64,000 nt of DNA, taken from Pseudomonas mandelii. Its GTDB lineage: Bacteria; Pseudomonadota; Gammaproteobacteria; Pseudomonadales; Pseudomonadaceae. Shown here in pieces: positions 51,083 to 59,113 of the stretch (the first letter of the stretch is position 1; each line of letters begins with the position of its first letter). Below the pieces are notes generated by a model, which did not search any database, had not been told where the DNA came from, and was given only the letters and a program-made list of their open reading frames with translations. The stretch covers positions 20,853 to 84,852 of the forward strand of contig NZ_JAMYDU010000021.1 in NCBI RefSeq assembly GCF_024138395.1, given 5' to 3'. The translations under genes and the position numbers were made by a program.

Positions 51083-51819
51083 CAGGCAGCGCTCCGGGGA
51101 TGGGTCGAGAACAAGGTCAGCAGTCGCTCCGGGGTCAGCGCCTCTTTCGGTGTGGCATCGAACAGCACCCGGCGATTGAGCCCGGTGACCCGGTCCGCCA
51201 GACGCCCGACCGCTTCCAGATCATGCTCGATCCACAGCACGGTGATGCCGCTCTGGCGCCAGTCGCCAAGCAACCGTTCGAACACCTGAATGCCGGCCTC
51301 ATCGAGGGCCGACATCGGTTCGTCGAGCACCAGCAACTTCGGCGCTGGAATCAGCCCTTGGGCCAACAAAACGCGCTGGCGCTCACCGCCGGAGAGGGCG
51401 CCCATGCGCCGCTTACGCTTGTCCTGCATGCCGACCCGCTCCAGCGCTTCGCCGATGGCCGCCGCGTAATGTTTGCTCAACCCGAGAAACGCCGGGCGCC
51501 GCTGACACATCGCGGCCATGAAGTCATCGACCGTCATCGGTAAACCGCGATCGAATTCCAGCGCCTGAGGCACGTAGCCGATGGTTCCCGGTTCGCCAGG
51601 CCATTGCAGACTCAAGCGACCCTGATGCGGCATTTGCCCCAGCAGGGTCTTGATCAGCGAACTCTTGCCGCCACCGTTGGGGCCGACCAGTGCATGCACG
51701 CTGCCGGGCCGGACCTGAAAGGTCACCTTGTCGAGGATTGTTGTGCGGCCCAGCGTGAGGCTGACTTCGGTAAAATCGAGGGTCGGGCCATACGCGATCA
51801 GGGTTTCTTGAGCCGTCAT
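51082..51819 (-). CDS. fpvD: ABC transporter ATPase FpvD
   Basis: A 245-aa ABC ATPase. Walker A is GPNGGGKSSLIK, the signature is LSGGERQRVLLAQGL, Walker B is LLVLDEPMSALD and the switch His is in VLWIEHDLEAVG. All motifs are intact. It energises FpvE. The ATG at 51819 overlaps the fpvC stop by four bases (ATGA). Confidence 0.92.
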   Translation of the reverse strand: MTAQETLIAYGPTLDFTEVSLTLGRTTILDKVTFQVRPGSVHALVGPNGGGKSSLIKTLLGQMPHQGRLSLQWPGEPGTIGYVPQALEFDRGLPMTVDDFMAAMCQRRPAFLGLSKHYAAAIGEALERVGMQDKRKRRMGALSGGERQRVLLAQGLIPAPKLLVLDEPMSALDEAGIQVFERLLGDWRQSGITVLWIEHDLEAVGRLADRVTGLNRRVLFDATPKEALTPERLLTLFSTHPRSAA

Positions 51820-52745
51820 GCGCCGGACTCCTGAATCGCCCGGACCACGGTGTTGAGGTTGCCGGTCATTTCTTTTTCGTACTTGTCGGCGGTGTATTCG
51901 CCATAGGAAATGTGCGACAGCGGGTACAGCTTCACCCCGGATTCACGCTGGATGGTCTCGACGTAAGTGGACGGGAAATCCATCTCCGAGAAGATCACTT
52001 TCACGTCCAGTTCCCGCAGTTGATCGATGGTCTTTTTCAACTGGCTGGGGCTCGGTTCGATGCCGTGGGCCGGCTCGACCACGGCAGTTACTTCCAAGCC
52101 AAACTCGCGCAGCAAATAGTCGTAGGCCGCATGCACCGTGGCCACGCGCAATTCGGCGTTCGGCGCCTGGGTCAGTTTTGCCAGGGCATCGGCGCGCATC
52201 TGTCGCAGGCGTTTGCCGTAGGCACGGGCATTCTGGGTGTAGGTTTTGGCGTTGCTCGGGTCGAGCTTGCCCAGTTCCCGGGCGATGTTGTTGACCTGGG
52301 CAATGGAGGCACTGATCGACAAAAACGTGTGCGGATTGACCACCTTGCCGGCGCCCCGAGCAGCAACGCCGGTGGCGGCCAGCAGGGGCACGTTTTCGTT
52401 GGCTTCGATCACCTTGATGTTCGGGGTTTCGCTGGCGGCGATCATGCGATCGGCGAAGTCGTCATGGCCCACGCCGTTAAGCACGATCACGTCCAGCCCG
52501 CCGATGCGTTTGATGTCTTCGGCCCGAGGCTCGTAAGCATGCGGGTTGAAACCGGCCGGAATCAGCGGCACCACTTCGGCCTTGTCACCGACGATGTTGG
52601 CCACGTAACTGTAATAAGGGTGCAGGGTGATGCCGATGCGCAGGCGCTTGGTTTCGTCGGCACTGGCCAGTGGTGTCAGCAAACAGGCAAACAGACCGAC
52701 CAGCAGCAGGCGGAAAAAGGCATGACATTGAGATGAACTAGGCAT
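51816..52745 (-). CDS. fpvC: Periplasmic metal-binding protein FpvC
   Basis: A 309-aa cluster A-I binding protein with a signal peptide (LLVGLFACLLTPLASADE). Metal-ligand candidates follow the ZnuA pattern: His in ITLHPYYSYV, His in GFNPHAYEP, His in VNPHTFLS, and His in ATVHAAYDYLL with acidic residues later (FSEMDFPSTY). FpvC is the periplasmic partner in iron release from pyoverdine. The ATG at 52745 is used because it begins the signal peptide; a TTG at 52784 would add 13 residues. The fpvK stop lies just upstream at 52781. Confidence 0.9.
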   Translation of the reverse strand: MPSSSQCHAFFRLLLVGLFACLLTPLASADETKRLRIGITLHPYYSYVANIVGDKAEVVPLIPAGFNPHAYEPRAEDIKRIGGLDVIVLNGVGHDDFADRMIAASETPNIKVIEANENVPLLAATGVAARGAGKVVNPHTFLSISASIAQVNNIARELGKLDPSNAKTYTQNARAYGKRLRQMRADALAKLTQAPNAELRVATVHAAYDYLLREFGLEVTAVVEPAHGIEPSPSQLKKTIDQLRELDVKVIFSEMDFPSTYVETIQRESGVKLYPLSHISYGEYTADKYEKEMTGNLNTVVRAIQESGA

Positions 52746-52780
52746 GGGAAGGCGGTCTTCTCTCGGGTGAAGGCGAGGGT

Positions 52781-53362
52781 TCAATGCCGATGCTGGCGAG
52801 TGACGCCGGCATCGAATTGCGCGACGATCTGCTGCCAGCCGGCGCCGTTGAGCGCAGCGTCGGTGAGATCGTTCGGCGCGGGGAGGGCACTGCCGCGGTT
52901 GAGCCAGATGTCTGGCGCGGAGTCGTCTGCCGCGGTCAAACGCAGCAAAAACGAGCCGGCGACGGTTGGGGTCTGGCTCTGGCCGAAGTACGCCTTGGCG
53001 TCCAGCAACTGCCAGGCATGGCCGCCGCGGCTGACAGAACTGGCGTCCTGGGCAAACGGTGCAAAACCTTCACCGGCGAGGGTGGCGGGTGTGGGCAGTG
53101 CCTGTTGTTCCTGTCGCAACAGATGAATTTCATCCAGCGTGACCCGCAAATCGGCGTAGATACCTTGTTCGGATGCGCTCAGATCACGACGGGCATCCAG
53201 TTGATGACTGCCAACGCTGCTCACTTCTTGAGCTTCGCCACGCCAGGCGACCACCGAGCCGGCAACCGCCAGGATCATCAGGCACAACAGCAACACATAA
53301 AGGGTTTCATGGCCGGCACCGGCCGGGCGAACAACTTGGGTGGTGGGCGAGGTCATGCTCAC
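52781..53362 (-). CDS. fpvK: FpvK-like membrane-anchored protein
   Basis: A 193-aa protein with one N-terminal transmembrane helix (about 20-41, TLYVLLLCLMILAVAGSVVA) and a periplasmic remainder, ending in RQHRH, a possible metal-binding tail. The mature part has no Cys pair. Known FpvK is an accessory protein of the fpv reductive iron-release system. The GTG at 53362 fits the GAGGCG site eight bases upstream; an ATG at 53356 is the alternative. The assignment rests on its place in the conserved operon. Confidence 0.78.
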   Translation of the reverse strand: MSMTSPTTQVVRPAGAGHETLYVLLLCLMILAVAGSVVAWRGEAQEVSSVGSHQLDARRDLSASEQGIYADLRVTLDEIHLLRQEQQALPTPATLAGEGFAPFAQDASSVSRGGHAWQLLDAKAYFGQSQTPTVAGSFLLRLTAADDSAPDIWLNRGSALPAPNDLTDAALNGAGWQQIVAQFDAGVTRQHRH

Positions 53363-53364
53363 GT

Positions 53365-53685
53365 TCAGGGCGCCTCGATGTCGGCTTGGTCGATCTCGAC
53401 GACATGGCCGGGACCAGCGTCGAACAACACGTAGAACTCGGCGCCAGGCTTCTTGAACGTCAGAGTCGAATCGGCGCCGAGCTTGCCCGGCACCAGAATG
53501 GTTTCGTCGTAGCCGATCACGTCAAGGGTCACTCCTGGTGCGCCGCTGCCGTCGGAAAAACCGCCGGTGCATTGAATCTGTTCGGCGTCGATGGCCTTGC
53601 ATTCGCACATTGGGTTGTGGGCCAGTGCGGCGGTGCTGAAGGTGGCACAGAACATCAATAGAACGGGGCGAAAAGCGCTGATCAT
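53365..53685 (-). CDS. fpvJ: Periplasmic protein FpvJ
   Basis: A 106-aa exported protein. Residues about 1-20 are a Sec signal peptide (LLMFCATFSTAALAHN) and the mature protein starts with HNPMCECKAIDAEQIQCTGG, with three Cys in 15 residues. The rest is a beta-rich domain with LTFKKPGAEFYVLFDAGPGH. The Cys set could bind iron or take part in redox, which fits the fpv iron-release system, but this is inferred. The ATG at 53685 has GGAGG five bases upstream and overlaps the fpvH stop by four bases. Confidence 0.8.
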   Translation of the reverse strand: MISAFRPVLLMFCATFSTAALAHNPMCECKAIDAEQIQCTGGFSDGSGAPGVTLDVIGYDETILVPGKLGADSTLTFKKPGAEFYVLFDAGPGHVVEIDQADIEAP

Positions 53686-54224
53686 GGTTTGCCTCCTTGT
53701 TTGTTCAGCCATGCGAGAGTGGCCGGGGATGCCTGGCTCAGGGGGATGGACGCTTGATGCATGGCGCCGTCCCAGCCTTCCATGGTGATCCACAGCTCGG
53801 CGTCGGCTTTGGTCTTTTCAGGCACCGGTAGCATCGCGCCCATGCGGTACGGTGTGCCGAAGAAAATCGCCCCGGCCGCGCGCAAGCTGCGGGGTTTTCC
53901 GATGCGCAGGTAAGTCGCCTTGACCTGATCGCGACAGAGTTCGCACAGCGCCGCGTTGAAGCCTTTCATGTAGCCGGCGGGGCCAGTCAGTCGCGGCGCT
54001 TCGTTGCGCAGTTCGGCCAGTCGCAGGCTCCAGGGACCGACCTGGATTTCGCCGATCTCTCGCTCCCCCAGTCCGCTGTCGCCGCGAAACAGCGAGGCGT
54101 CGGCAAAATATTTGGGCATGAAGCCCAAAGGGATCAGCAACAAGAGAATGTTGATGTGGAAGCGCCATTTGTGCCAAAGCAGGCTTGCCCGTGAAGGCGG
54201 CGATGCAGGGATTGCCTTGCTCAC
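53682..54224 (-). CDS. fpvH: FpvH membrane-anchored protein with CxxC
   Basis: A 180-aa protein with one N-terminal transmembrane helix (about 22-40, INILLLLIPLGFM) and a periplasmic body holding a CxxC, ALCELCRDQVKA. Known FpvH is needed, with FpvG and others, for reductive release of iron from pyoverdine; the CxxC suggests a redox or metal-handling step. The GTG at 54224 overlaps the fpvG stop by four bases (GTGA), strong proof of start and operon. Confidence 0.87.
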   Translation of the reverse strand: MSKAIPASPPSRASLLWHKWRFHINILLLLIPLGFMPKYFADASLFRGDSGLGEREIGEIQVGPWSLRLAELRNEAPRLTGPAGYMKGFNAALCELCRDQVKATYLRIGKPRSLRAAGAIFFGTPYRMGAMLPVPEKTKADAELWITMEGWDGAMHQASIPLSQASPATLAWLNKQGGKP

Positions 54225-55426
54225 AGGTTGCCCTCCGGAGTCTGTTGGTTCATGACCGTTTGCGGTCTCGACACCGGGCGCGGGGCCTTGTTGCTGCGCT
54301 TGAACGCATTGGCGGTGGCCAGGGCGGTGCGTTTGGTCCAGATCAGCAAACCGCTGAGCACCATCATGCTCAGCAGCAAACCGAAGAAGAACCAGATCAG
54401 CTTGATCCAGATCCCGCCAAAGTCACCGGTGTGCAACGGACGCATCGACTCGGTCACGAACTCCAGGCCGGTGCGATCGGTCAGCAACCGCGTGCTGGCG
54501 ATATCGCCGTTGTACGGGTTGACCTCGGCCGTCTGGAACATCAGCGGATACCAGCTGCGACCGCCGACCGAAAGATGGCTGTAAGCATTGCTCGGCAGGG
54601 TGACAAAACTGGCATCGAGTCCGGGGATCTGCTCTTGAGCGACCTTGATCGCCTGTTCCAGATTGATCATTGGGGCCGGCTTGCCGGTGCTGGTCAGCGG
54701 CACGCTTTCGCGCGAAACGACCGACACCACCGGTTCCGTGGTAATCGAAATCTGGTTATCGAACAGAATCGCCTTGATCAGGAACCAGACACCTGTGATG
54801 GAAATCACCGCAATGAACCAGATCGACCAGATGCCGCTGAGCCGGTGAAAGTCGCCCCAGAAAATCCGCGCGCCATGACGAATGCGCAGGGTCGGTCGGA
54901 AAAAGCTTTTCCAGAACCGCTTGTAGACCACCAGCCCGGTGACCAGCGACGCCAGCATCGGCAGCGCCAGGAACGACACCAGATACCAGCCCCAGCTGTA
55001 GCCATTGGTGAACGGCACCAGCCACCAGCCATGCAGTGCGCGGGTGAATGCCTTGAAATTGAATTGTGGAGCGGTGCCCTGAATCACCCCGCTGTAGGGG
55101 TTCACGTAGACCGTCACCGAGCGTCCGTCCGGGTAACTGACGTCGACGTCCAGGGCGAAATGCGATTCGTCGGGGCGACTGATGCCCTCGACCAGCGTCT
55201 GGGGTTCGGCCTTTTTGATGGCGGCGATGATCTCGTCATAATTGAGCCGCGGCGCATCGTCCGAAGGCGGGCTGGCACGCATTTGCGGGTTGGCCAGCCA
55301 GACGATCTCCTGACTGACCACCGCTAGCGTGCCAGTCACACAGACGATCAATACAAAGAACCAGATGGGCAGCGCCAGCCAGCTATGGACCAGAAACCAG
55401 AGTTTTGAGCGGGATTTCTTCGACAT
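54221..55426 (-). CDS. fpvG: Inner-membrane PepSY reductase FpvG
   Basis: A 401-aa PepSY-TM protein and first gene of the fpvGHJKCDEF operon. Four hydrophobic segments are visible (about 12-36, 150-170, 195-220, 355-378). Conserved His lie in LVHSWLALPI, FTRALHGWWLVPF, GDFHRLSGIW and MRPLHTGDFGGIW, as in heme-type transmembrane reductases. FpvG reduces ferripyoverdine in the periplasm so that iron is released. The ATG at 55426 has no strong site. Upstream, a weak PvdS-like box (TTATT-N16-CGT on the minus strand, 55515-55538) is possible but differs from consensus at two of the five first bases. Confidence 0.9.
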   Translation of the reverse strand: MSKKSRSKLWFLVHSWLALPIWFFVLIVCVTGTLAVVSQEIVWLANPQMRASPPSDDAPRLNYDEIIAAIKKAEPQTLVEGISRPDESHFALDVDVSYPDGRSVTVYVNPYSGVIQGTAPQFNFKAFTRALHGWWLVPFTNGYSWGWYLVSFLALPMLASLVTGLVVYKRFWKSFFRPTLRIRHGARIFWGDFHRLSGIWSIWFIAVISITGVWFLIKAILFDNQISITTEPVVSVVSRESVPLTSTGKPAPMINLEQAIKVAQEQIPGLDASFVTLPSNAYSHLSVGGRSWYPLMFQTAEVNPYNGDIASTRLLTDRTGLEFVTESMRPLHTGDFGGIWIKLIWFFFGLLLSMMVLSGLLIWTKRTALATANAFKRSNKAPRPVSRPQTVMNQQTPEGNL

Positions 55427-55792
55427 GATTAAAGGTCTTGTTTCGATGAGAGGAGCGCTGCTGTGGGCTTCCCAGCATTGCGCTCCATGAAAAGTCCGGC
55501 CGTGGCTTTTGCCTACGCGACCGACTGCATCTAAATAAGACGTATGAGCATCGGAAATCCCGAAAAGGGATATGAAAGTAAATGTTTCGTATTGCTGGGC
55601 TGGCGGGGGAGCGGGTTATTAGCGATAAGGTCTGACCGTTGATGTTGATGTTGATGTTGAAGGTGATGGCCTCTTCGCGAGCAAGCCCGCTCCCACAGTG
55701 GATCGGTGTTGTACACACATTATGTGTACGCAGCCGATCAACTGTGGGAGCGGGCTTGCTCGCGAAGGGGCCCGAACATTCACTGAAAAAAC
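55427..55792. other. Intergenic region upstream of fpvG, with REP pair
   Basis: 366 bases between two genes of opposite role. It includes the presumed fpvG promoter and the repeats at 55639-55767. No ORF with support, and no clear Fur box, is seen. Confidence 0.4.
55639..55767. repeat. Hexamer microsatellite plus paired REP palindrome
   Basis: GTTGATGTTGATGTTGATG tandem repeat (about 55639-55662) runs directly into a REP pair (arms 55673-55697 and 55743-55767). The loop between the arms is itself palindromic around GTACACACATTATGTGTAC. Confidence 0.8.
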
Positions 55793-56251
55793 TCACCCCT
55801 GCTTAAACATCTCCTTCGCCCGCTGTTCAATCTGTTCCTGAGTCAGATCCTCTTTATGCGTGGCCAGAAACCACAGATGCCCATAAGGGTCCTTCAAAGT
55901 CCCCGAACGGTCGCCATAAAACTGGTCCTTGACCTCGGACACCACCGTGGCACCGGCATCGATGGCCTGTTTAAAGGACTTGTCCACATCGTTCACATAC
56001 AAATGCAGGCCCACGGACTGCGACTTGTCCGGGTTGCTCAGTGGCCCCTCGTCACACGGTGTACCAAGCATGATCGGGCAGTCGCCGATACGCAGTTCGG
56101 CATGCCCGATGCCGCCATCGGGCATGGCCAGGCGCATGACTTCGGTGGCACTAAAGGCTTTCTTGTAGAAGTCGATGGCTTCGGCAGCTTTCTGAATGCC
56201 CAGATAAGGGGTGATGCTGTGATAACCCTCTGGAATAGGTTTTACGCTCAT
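55793..56251 (-). CDS. VOC-family protein (PhnB/glyoxalase-like)
   Basis: A 152-aa protein with two beta-alpha-beta-beta-beta units of the vicinal oxygen chelate fold. The core ITPYLGIQKAAEAIDFYKKA starts the first unit, and SGTLKDPYGHLWFLATHKED ends the second with the His usual for these proteins. It lacks the full metal-ligand set of glyoxalase I, so function is unassigned; related PhnB-like proteins are often uncharacterised. The ATG at 56251 has GGAGAAC upstream. Confidence 0.87.
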   Translation of the reverse strand: MSVKPIPEGYHSITPYLGIQKAAEAIDFYKKAFSATEVMRLAMPDGGIGHAELRIGDCPIMLGTPCDEGPLSNPDKSQSVGLHLYVNDVDKSFKQAIDAGATVVSEVKDQFYGDRSGTLKDPYGHLWFLATHKEDLTQEQIEQRAKEMFKQG

Positions 56252-56698
56252 GACGGTTCTCCTTTTGTTGTGGGATTAGGGTGTTCCTTCGCCGATTTCC
56301 GGTCGAATAACTATAGGTCAGCCCCTTCGCCATATTCGAGTGCCCGACGAGCAGCAGCGCCATTGTTCACAGCCACTGCTTATACGCAAGGAGGGCAACA
56401 GGATGCTTAGCGGCTTTGCAGCCACGCACAATTCCTCTTTTGAACGACGTTTCCCTGTAGGAGCGAGGCTTGCCCGCGAAGCAAACGCCGCGGTTTAGCT
56501 GATGCACCGCGTTATCGTTCTTCGCGGGCAAGCCTCGCTCCTACAGATCGCTTCGATTTCGCCGCTCAATTGCTGGCGCGACGCGTTTGGGCAATCTTTT
56601 GACCCGATACCCACTATCGAGAACGTTGATTTCTACCCTTCGAGCGGCACCGGTAGCCTGTGTTCATTGCCCCGAACCCAGATCGACGGACACCCGAA
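56252..56698. other. Intergenic region with REP pair
   Basis: 447 bases with no supported gene. It contains the REP pair at 56454-56546. The rest, 56252-56453 and 56547-56698, shows no known site. Confidence 0.4.
56454..56546. repeat. Paired REP palindrome
   Basis: Inverted arms of the GGAGCGAGGCTTGCCCGCGA type (56454-56481 and 56518-56546) with a 36-base loop. Confidence 0.9.
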
Positions 56699-56968
56699 AT
56701 GAAATCTCTATTCGCCACTTTCCTGTTGCTTGCCGTTTCTGTTCTCGCCGGATGTGCCAGCCATGTTTCACCGGAATTGCGGCCCTACACCGCTGAAGAA
56801 GCCCGGGAACTGGCGCTGGAGGCACTGAATCGTCGCGGCTTGTCCTTCGACGAGTACCATGCGAAGAAAGCCGAATTGCTCGGCCAGCCACCAAAATCGT
56901 TCAGTTTCGACAAACAAGGTGAGATGAACGCCGAACGCGCAGTACAGCTGCATGGTCGTCCGAGCTGA
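56699..56968 (+). CDS. Small lipoprotein of unknown function
   Basis: An 89-aa exported protein. Residues 1-18 are a lipoprotein signal with the lipobox LAGC and acylated Cys19. The mature part is charged and helix-rich (PYTAEEARELALEALNRRGL, DEYHAKKAELLG), and I know no domain. The ATG at 56699 is preferred over an upstream frame since the signal peptide begins here. It stands alone and has no neighbour in the same transcript. Confidence 0.78.
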   Translation: MKSLFATFLLLAVSVLAGCASHVSPELRPYTAEEARELALEALNRRGLSFDEYHAKKAELLGQPPKSFSFDKQGEMNAERAVQLHGRPS

Positions 56969-57067
56969 GCGCGACTGTACTGCTCGAACTTTCACGCAAC
57001 TGTCCATGGGTTTCCTTCAAGGCGTGCGATAGGGTCAATACTTGACTGACCCTGATGGACTGCCCCC

Positions 57068-57682
57068 ATGACACTCTCGCTCGACCTGCTGCTGGGCTTT
57101 GCCCTGTTTGCCCTTGTCACATCGATCACCCCCGGCCCGAACAACACCATGTTGCTGGCCTCGGGCGTGAATTTCGGCTTTCACCGCACCATCCCCCACA
57201 TGCTGGGCATCACCTGCGGCTTCTTCGTCCTGGTGGTCGCCGTCGGTTTCGGCTTGGGTACGGTGTTTCAAACCTATCCAATCCTTTACACCGTGTTGCG
57301 CTATGTCGGCGCGGCGTATTTGCTGTACCTGGCGTGGAAAATTGCTCATTCCGGGCCGGTAGCCGACGGGGAACAGGGCGAGGGTAAACCGATCAGTTAT
57401 TTGGGCGCGGCAGCCTTTCAATGGGTCAACCCCAAGGCCTGGATCATGGCCATCGGCGCCATCAGCACCTACACACCGATGCAGGGCTATTTCACCAATG
57501 TGATTGTGATTGCCGCGGTCTTCGCTTTGATCAACCTGCCAAGCGTCGGGGTGTGGGCCGGTTGCGGCACGCTATTGCGCAATGTGCTGCGCGATCGCCG
57601 CTGGCTGCGGCTGTTCAATTGGGGCATGGCCTTACTGTTAGTGGCTTCGCTGTATCCGTTATTGCTTGAAAGTTTTAGCTGA
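57068..57682 (+). CDS. LysE/RhtB-family exporter
   Basis: A 204-aa membrane exporter of amino acids or related compounds, with about six hydrophobic segments. The family signature SITPGPNNTMLLASGVNFGF is near the N terminus, and the late FQWVNPKAWIMAIGAIST block matches too. The exported substrate is unknown. The ATG at 57068 is followed directly by the first helix. It is a stand-alone gene; no LysR regulator adjoins it. Confidence 0.9.
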   Translation: MTLSLDLLLGFALFALVTSITPGPNNTMLLASGVNFGFHRTIPHMLGITCGFFVLVVAVGFGLGTVFQTYPILYTVLRYVGAAYLLYLAWKIAHSGPVADGEQGEGKPISYLGAAAFQWVNPKAWIMAIGAISTYTPMQGYFTNVIVIAAVFALINLPSVGVWAGCGTLLRNVLRDRRWLRLFNWGMALLLVASLYPLLLESFS

Positions 57683-57887
57683 CGCATTGCTTCATCCGGT
57701 TGCCCGATGCCTGTTAAGCTCGACTTCAGGAGCGTTCCTACGCACTTTTAAATGAAGTTGTTCTTCTTTAATGGCCTCCGATCAGGTATTGCTGTCGTTC
57801 TGATAATTCGGTGTCGCTCATGAGGCGGTGCTTTGAAATTTCCAGTGACGAGCTTCCTGATCCCGGAACACGCTCTGCGAGTCTTTT

Positions 57888-59054
57888 ATGAATAAACGTC
57901 CGTTGTATTTCGACTACGCCGCCACCACGCCGGTGGATGAGCGGGTCATCAAGGTCATGGTCGAGTGCCTGGGTTTCACCGGTAACTTCGGCAATCCAGC
58001 GTCCAGTTCCCACGCCTTCGGCCAACAGGCCCGGCAATCGGTCGAGCAAGCACGGCGCCAGGTCGCCGAATTGGTGGGAGCCCAGGCGGAGCAGATTGTC
58101 TGGACCTCCGGCGCCACCGAATCCAACAACCTTGCCCTCAAGGGCGTGGCTCAGGCCCGCCGTGTGTCCGGCGGCCACATCATCACCAGCCAGATCGAAC
58201 ACAAAGCGATTCTCGACACTGCAAAACAGTTGCAGGACGCGGGCGTTGCGGTGACGTATCTGGTGCCCGATGCCGAAGGCCTGATTACCCCGCAAGCGGT
58301 CAGCGAAGCGATGCGTGCGGACACCTTTCTGGTGTCGTTGATGCTGGTCAATAATGAACTGGGCACCCTCAACGATATCCCGGCCATCGGCCAGGTGGTG
58401 CGTGATCGCGATGCGTTATTCCACATTGATGCGGCACAGGGCGCGGGTAAAGTGGCGATCGATCTGGCCCGGTGGCCGGTGGATTTGATGTCGTTCTCGG
58501 CGCACAAGGTTTACGGTCCCAAAGGCATCGGCGCGCTGTATGTCGGCCCGCGTGCGCAGCAGCGTCTGCAGGCGCAGATCCACGGCGGCGGTCACGAGGG
58601 CGGGTTGCGTTCCGGCACTCTGGCGACGCACCAGATTGCCGCGATGGGGGCAGCCTTCGCGTTGGCGGCCACCTCGTTCGATGAAGAAAAAGCCACCATC
58701 ACGCGTCTGCGTGAACGCTTGCTCGAGCCTTTGCTGAGCATTCCCGGCGCGCGTCTCAATGGCAGTCCGACCCAGCGCATACCCCATACCTTGAGCCTGA
58801 CTTTCAATGAAGGCGAGTTCAGTTCGGCGGCATTGAGCACCTCGATCGCATTTTCCGCGACCTCGGCTTGTAACTCCGCCAGCAATGCGCCATCCCATGT
58901 ACTGCTGGCCCTGGGGCATGACGCGCGCTCGGCCAGTCGCACCGTTCGCTTGAGCCTGGGGCGTTTCACCACCGATCAGGATATCGACCAAGCGGTCCAT
59001 CTGATTAAAGCAGCTTGCGCCAGTGCTCCGGCATTCTGGGCGACAGGACCTTAA
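57888..59054 (+). CDS. Cysteine desulfurase (IscS/NifS-like)
   Basis: A 388-aa PLP enzyme that takes sulfur from cysteine. The PLP Lys207 is in SFSAHKVYGPKGIGALYVG, with SGATESNNLALKG and LMLVNNELGTL upstream. The active-site loop has Cys328 in FSATSACNSASNAPS, then the VLLALGHD stretch typical of IscS-type. There are no iscU, iscA or suf genes here, so it is not the housekeeping IscS operon copy; its sulfur acceptor is unknown. The ATG at 57888 is followed by the conserved YFDYAATTP. A 59-base gap separates it from the aminopeptidase gene. Confidence 0.9.
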   Translation: MNKRPLYFDYAATTPVDERVIKVMVECLGFTGNFGNPASSSHAFGQQARQSVEQARRQVAELVGAQAEQIVWTSGATESNNLALKGVAQARRVSGGHIITSQIEHKAILDTAKQLQDAGVAVTYLVPDAEGLITPQAVSEAMRADTFLVSLMLVNNELGTLNDIPAIGQVVRDRDALFHIDAAQGAGKVAIDLARWPVDLMSFSAHKVYGPKGIGALYVGPRAQQRLQAQIHGGGHEGGLRSGTLATHQIAAMGAAFALAATSFDEEKATITRLRERLLEPLLSIPGARLNGSPTQRIPHTLSLTFNEGEFSSAALSTSIAFSATSACNSASNAPSHVLLALGHDARSASRTVRLSLGRFTTDQDIDQAVHLIKAACASAPAFWATGP

Positions 59055-59113
59055 AAGCGCTGACGTCGATCGGCACTCAACAATAATGATGAAAGTGGTT
59101 AGCAGGAGACACG

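Noticed and set aside
55532..55555. Plus-strand TAAAT near 55532 as a PvdS box
   Set aside because: No CGT follows at 16 or 17 bases and no plus-strand gene follows.
58801..59054. Possible frameshift near the C terminus of the cysteine desulfurase
   Set aside because: The loop FSATSACNSASNAPS looked odd, but the active-site Cys328 and the following VLLALG block are in frame and the length is normal, so the gene is intact.
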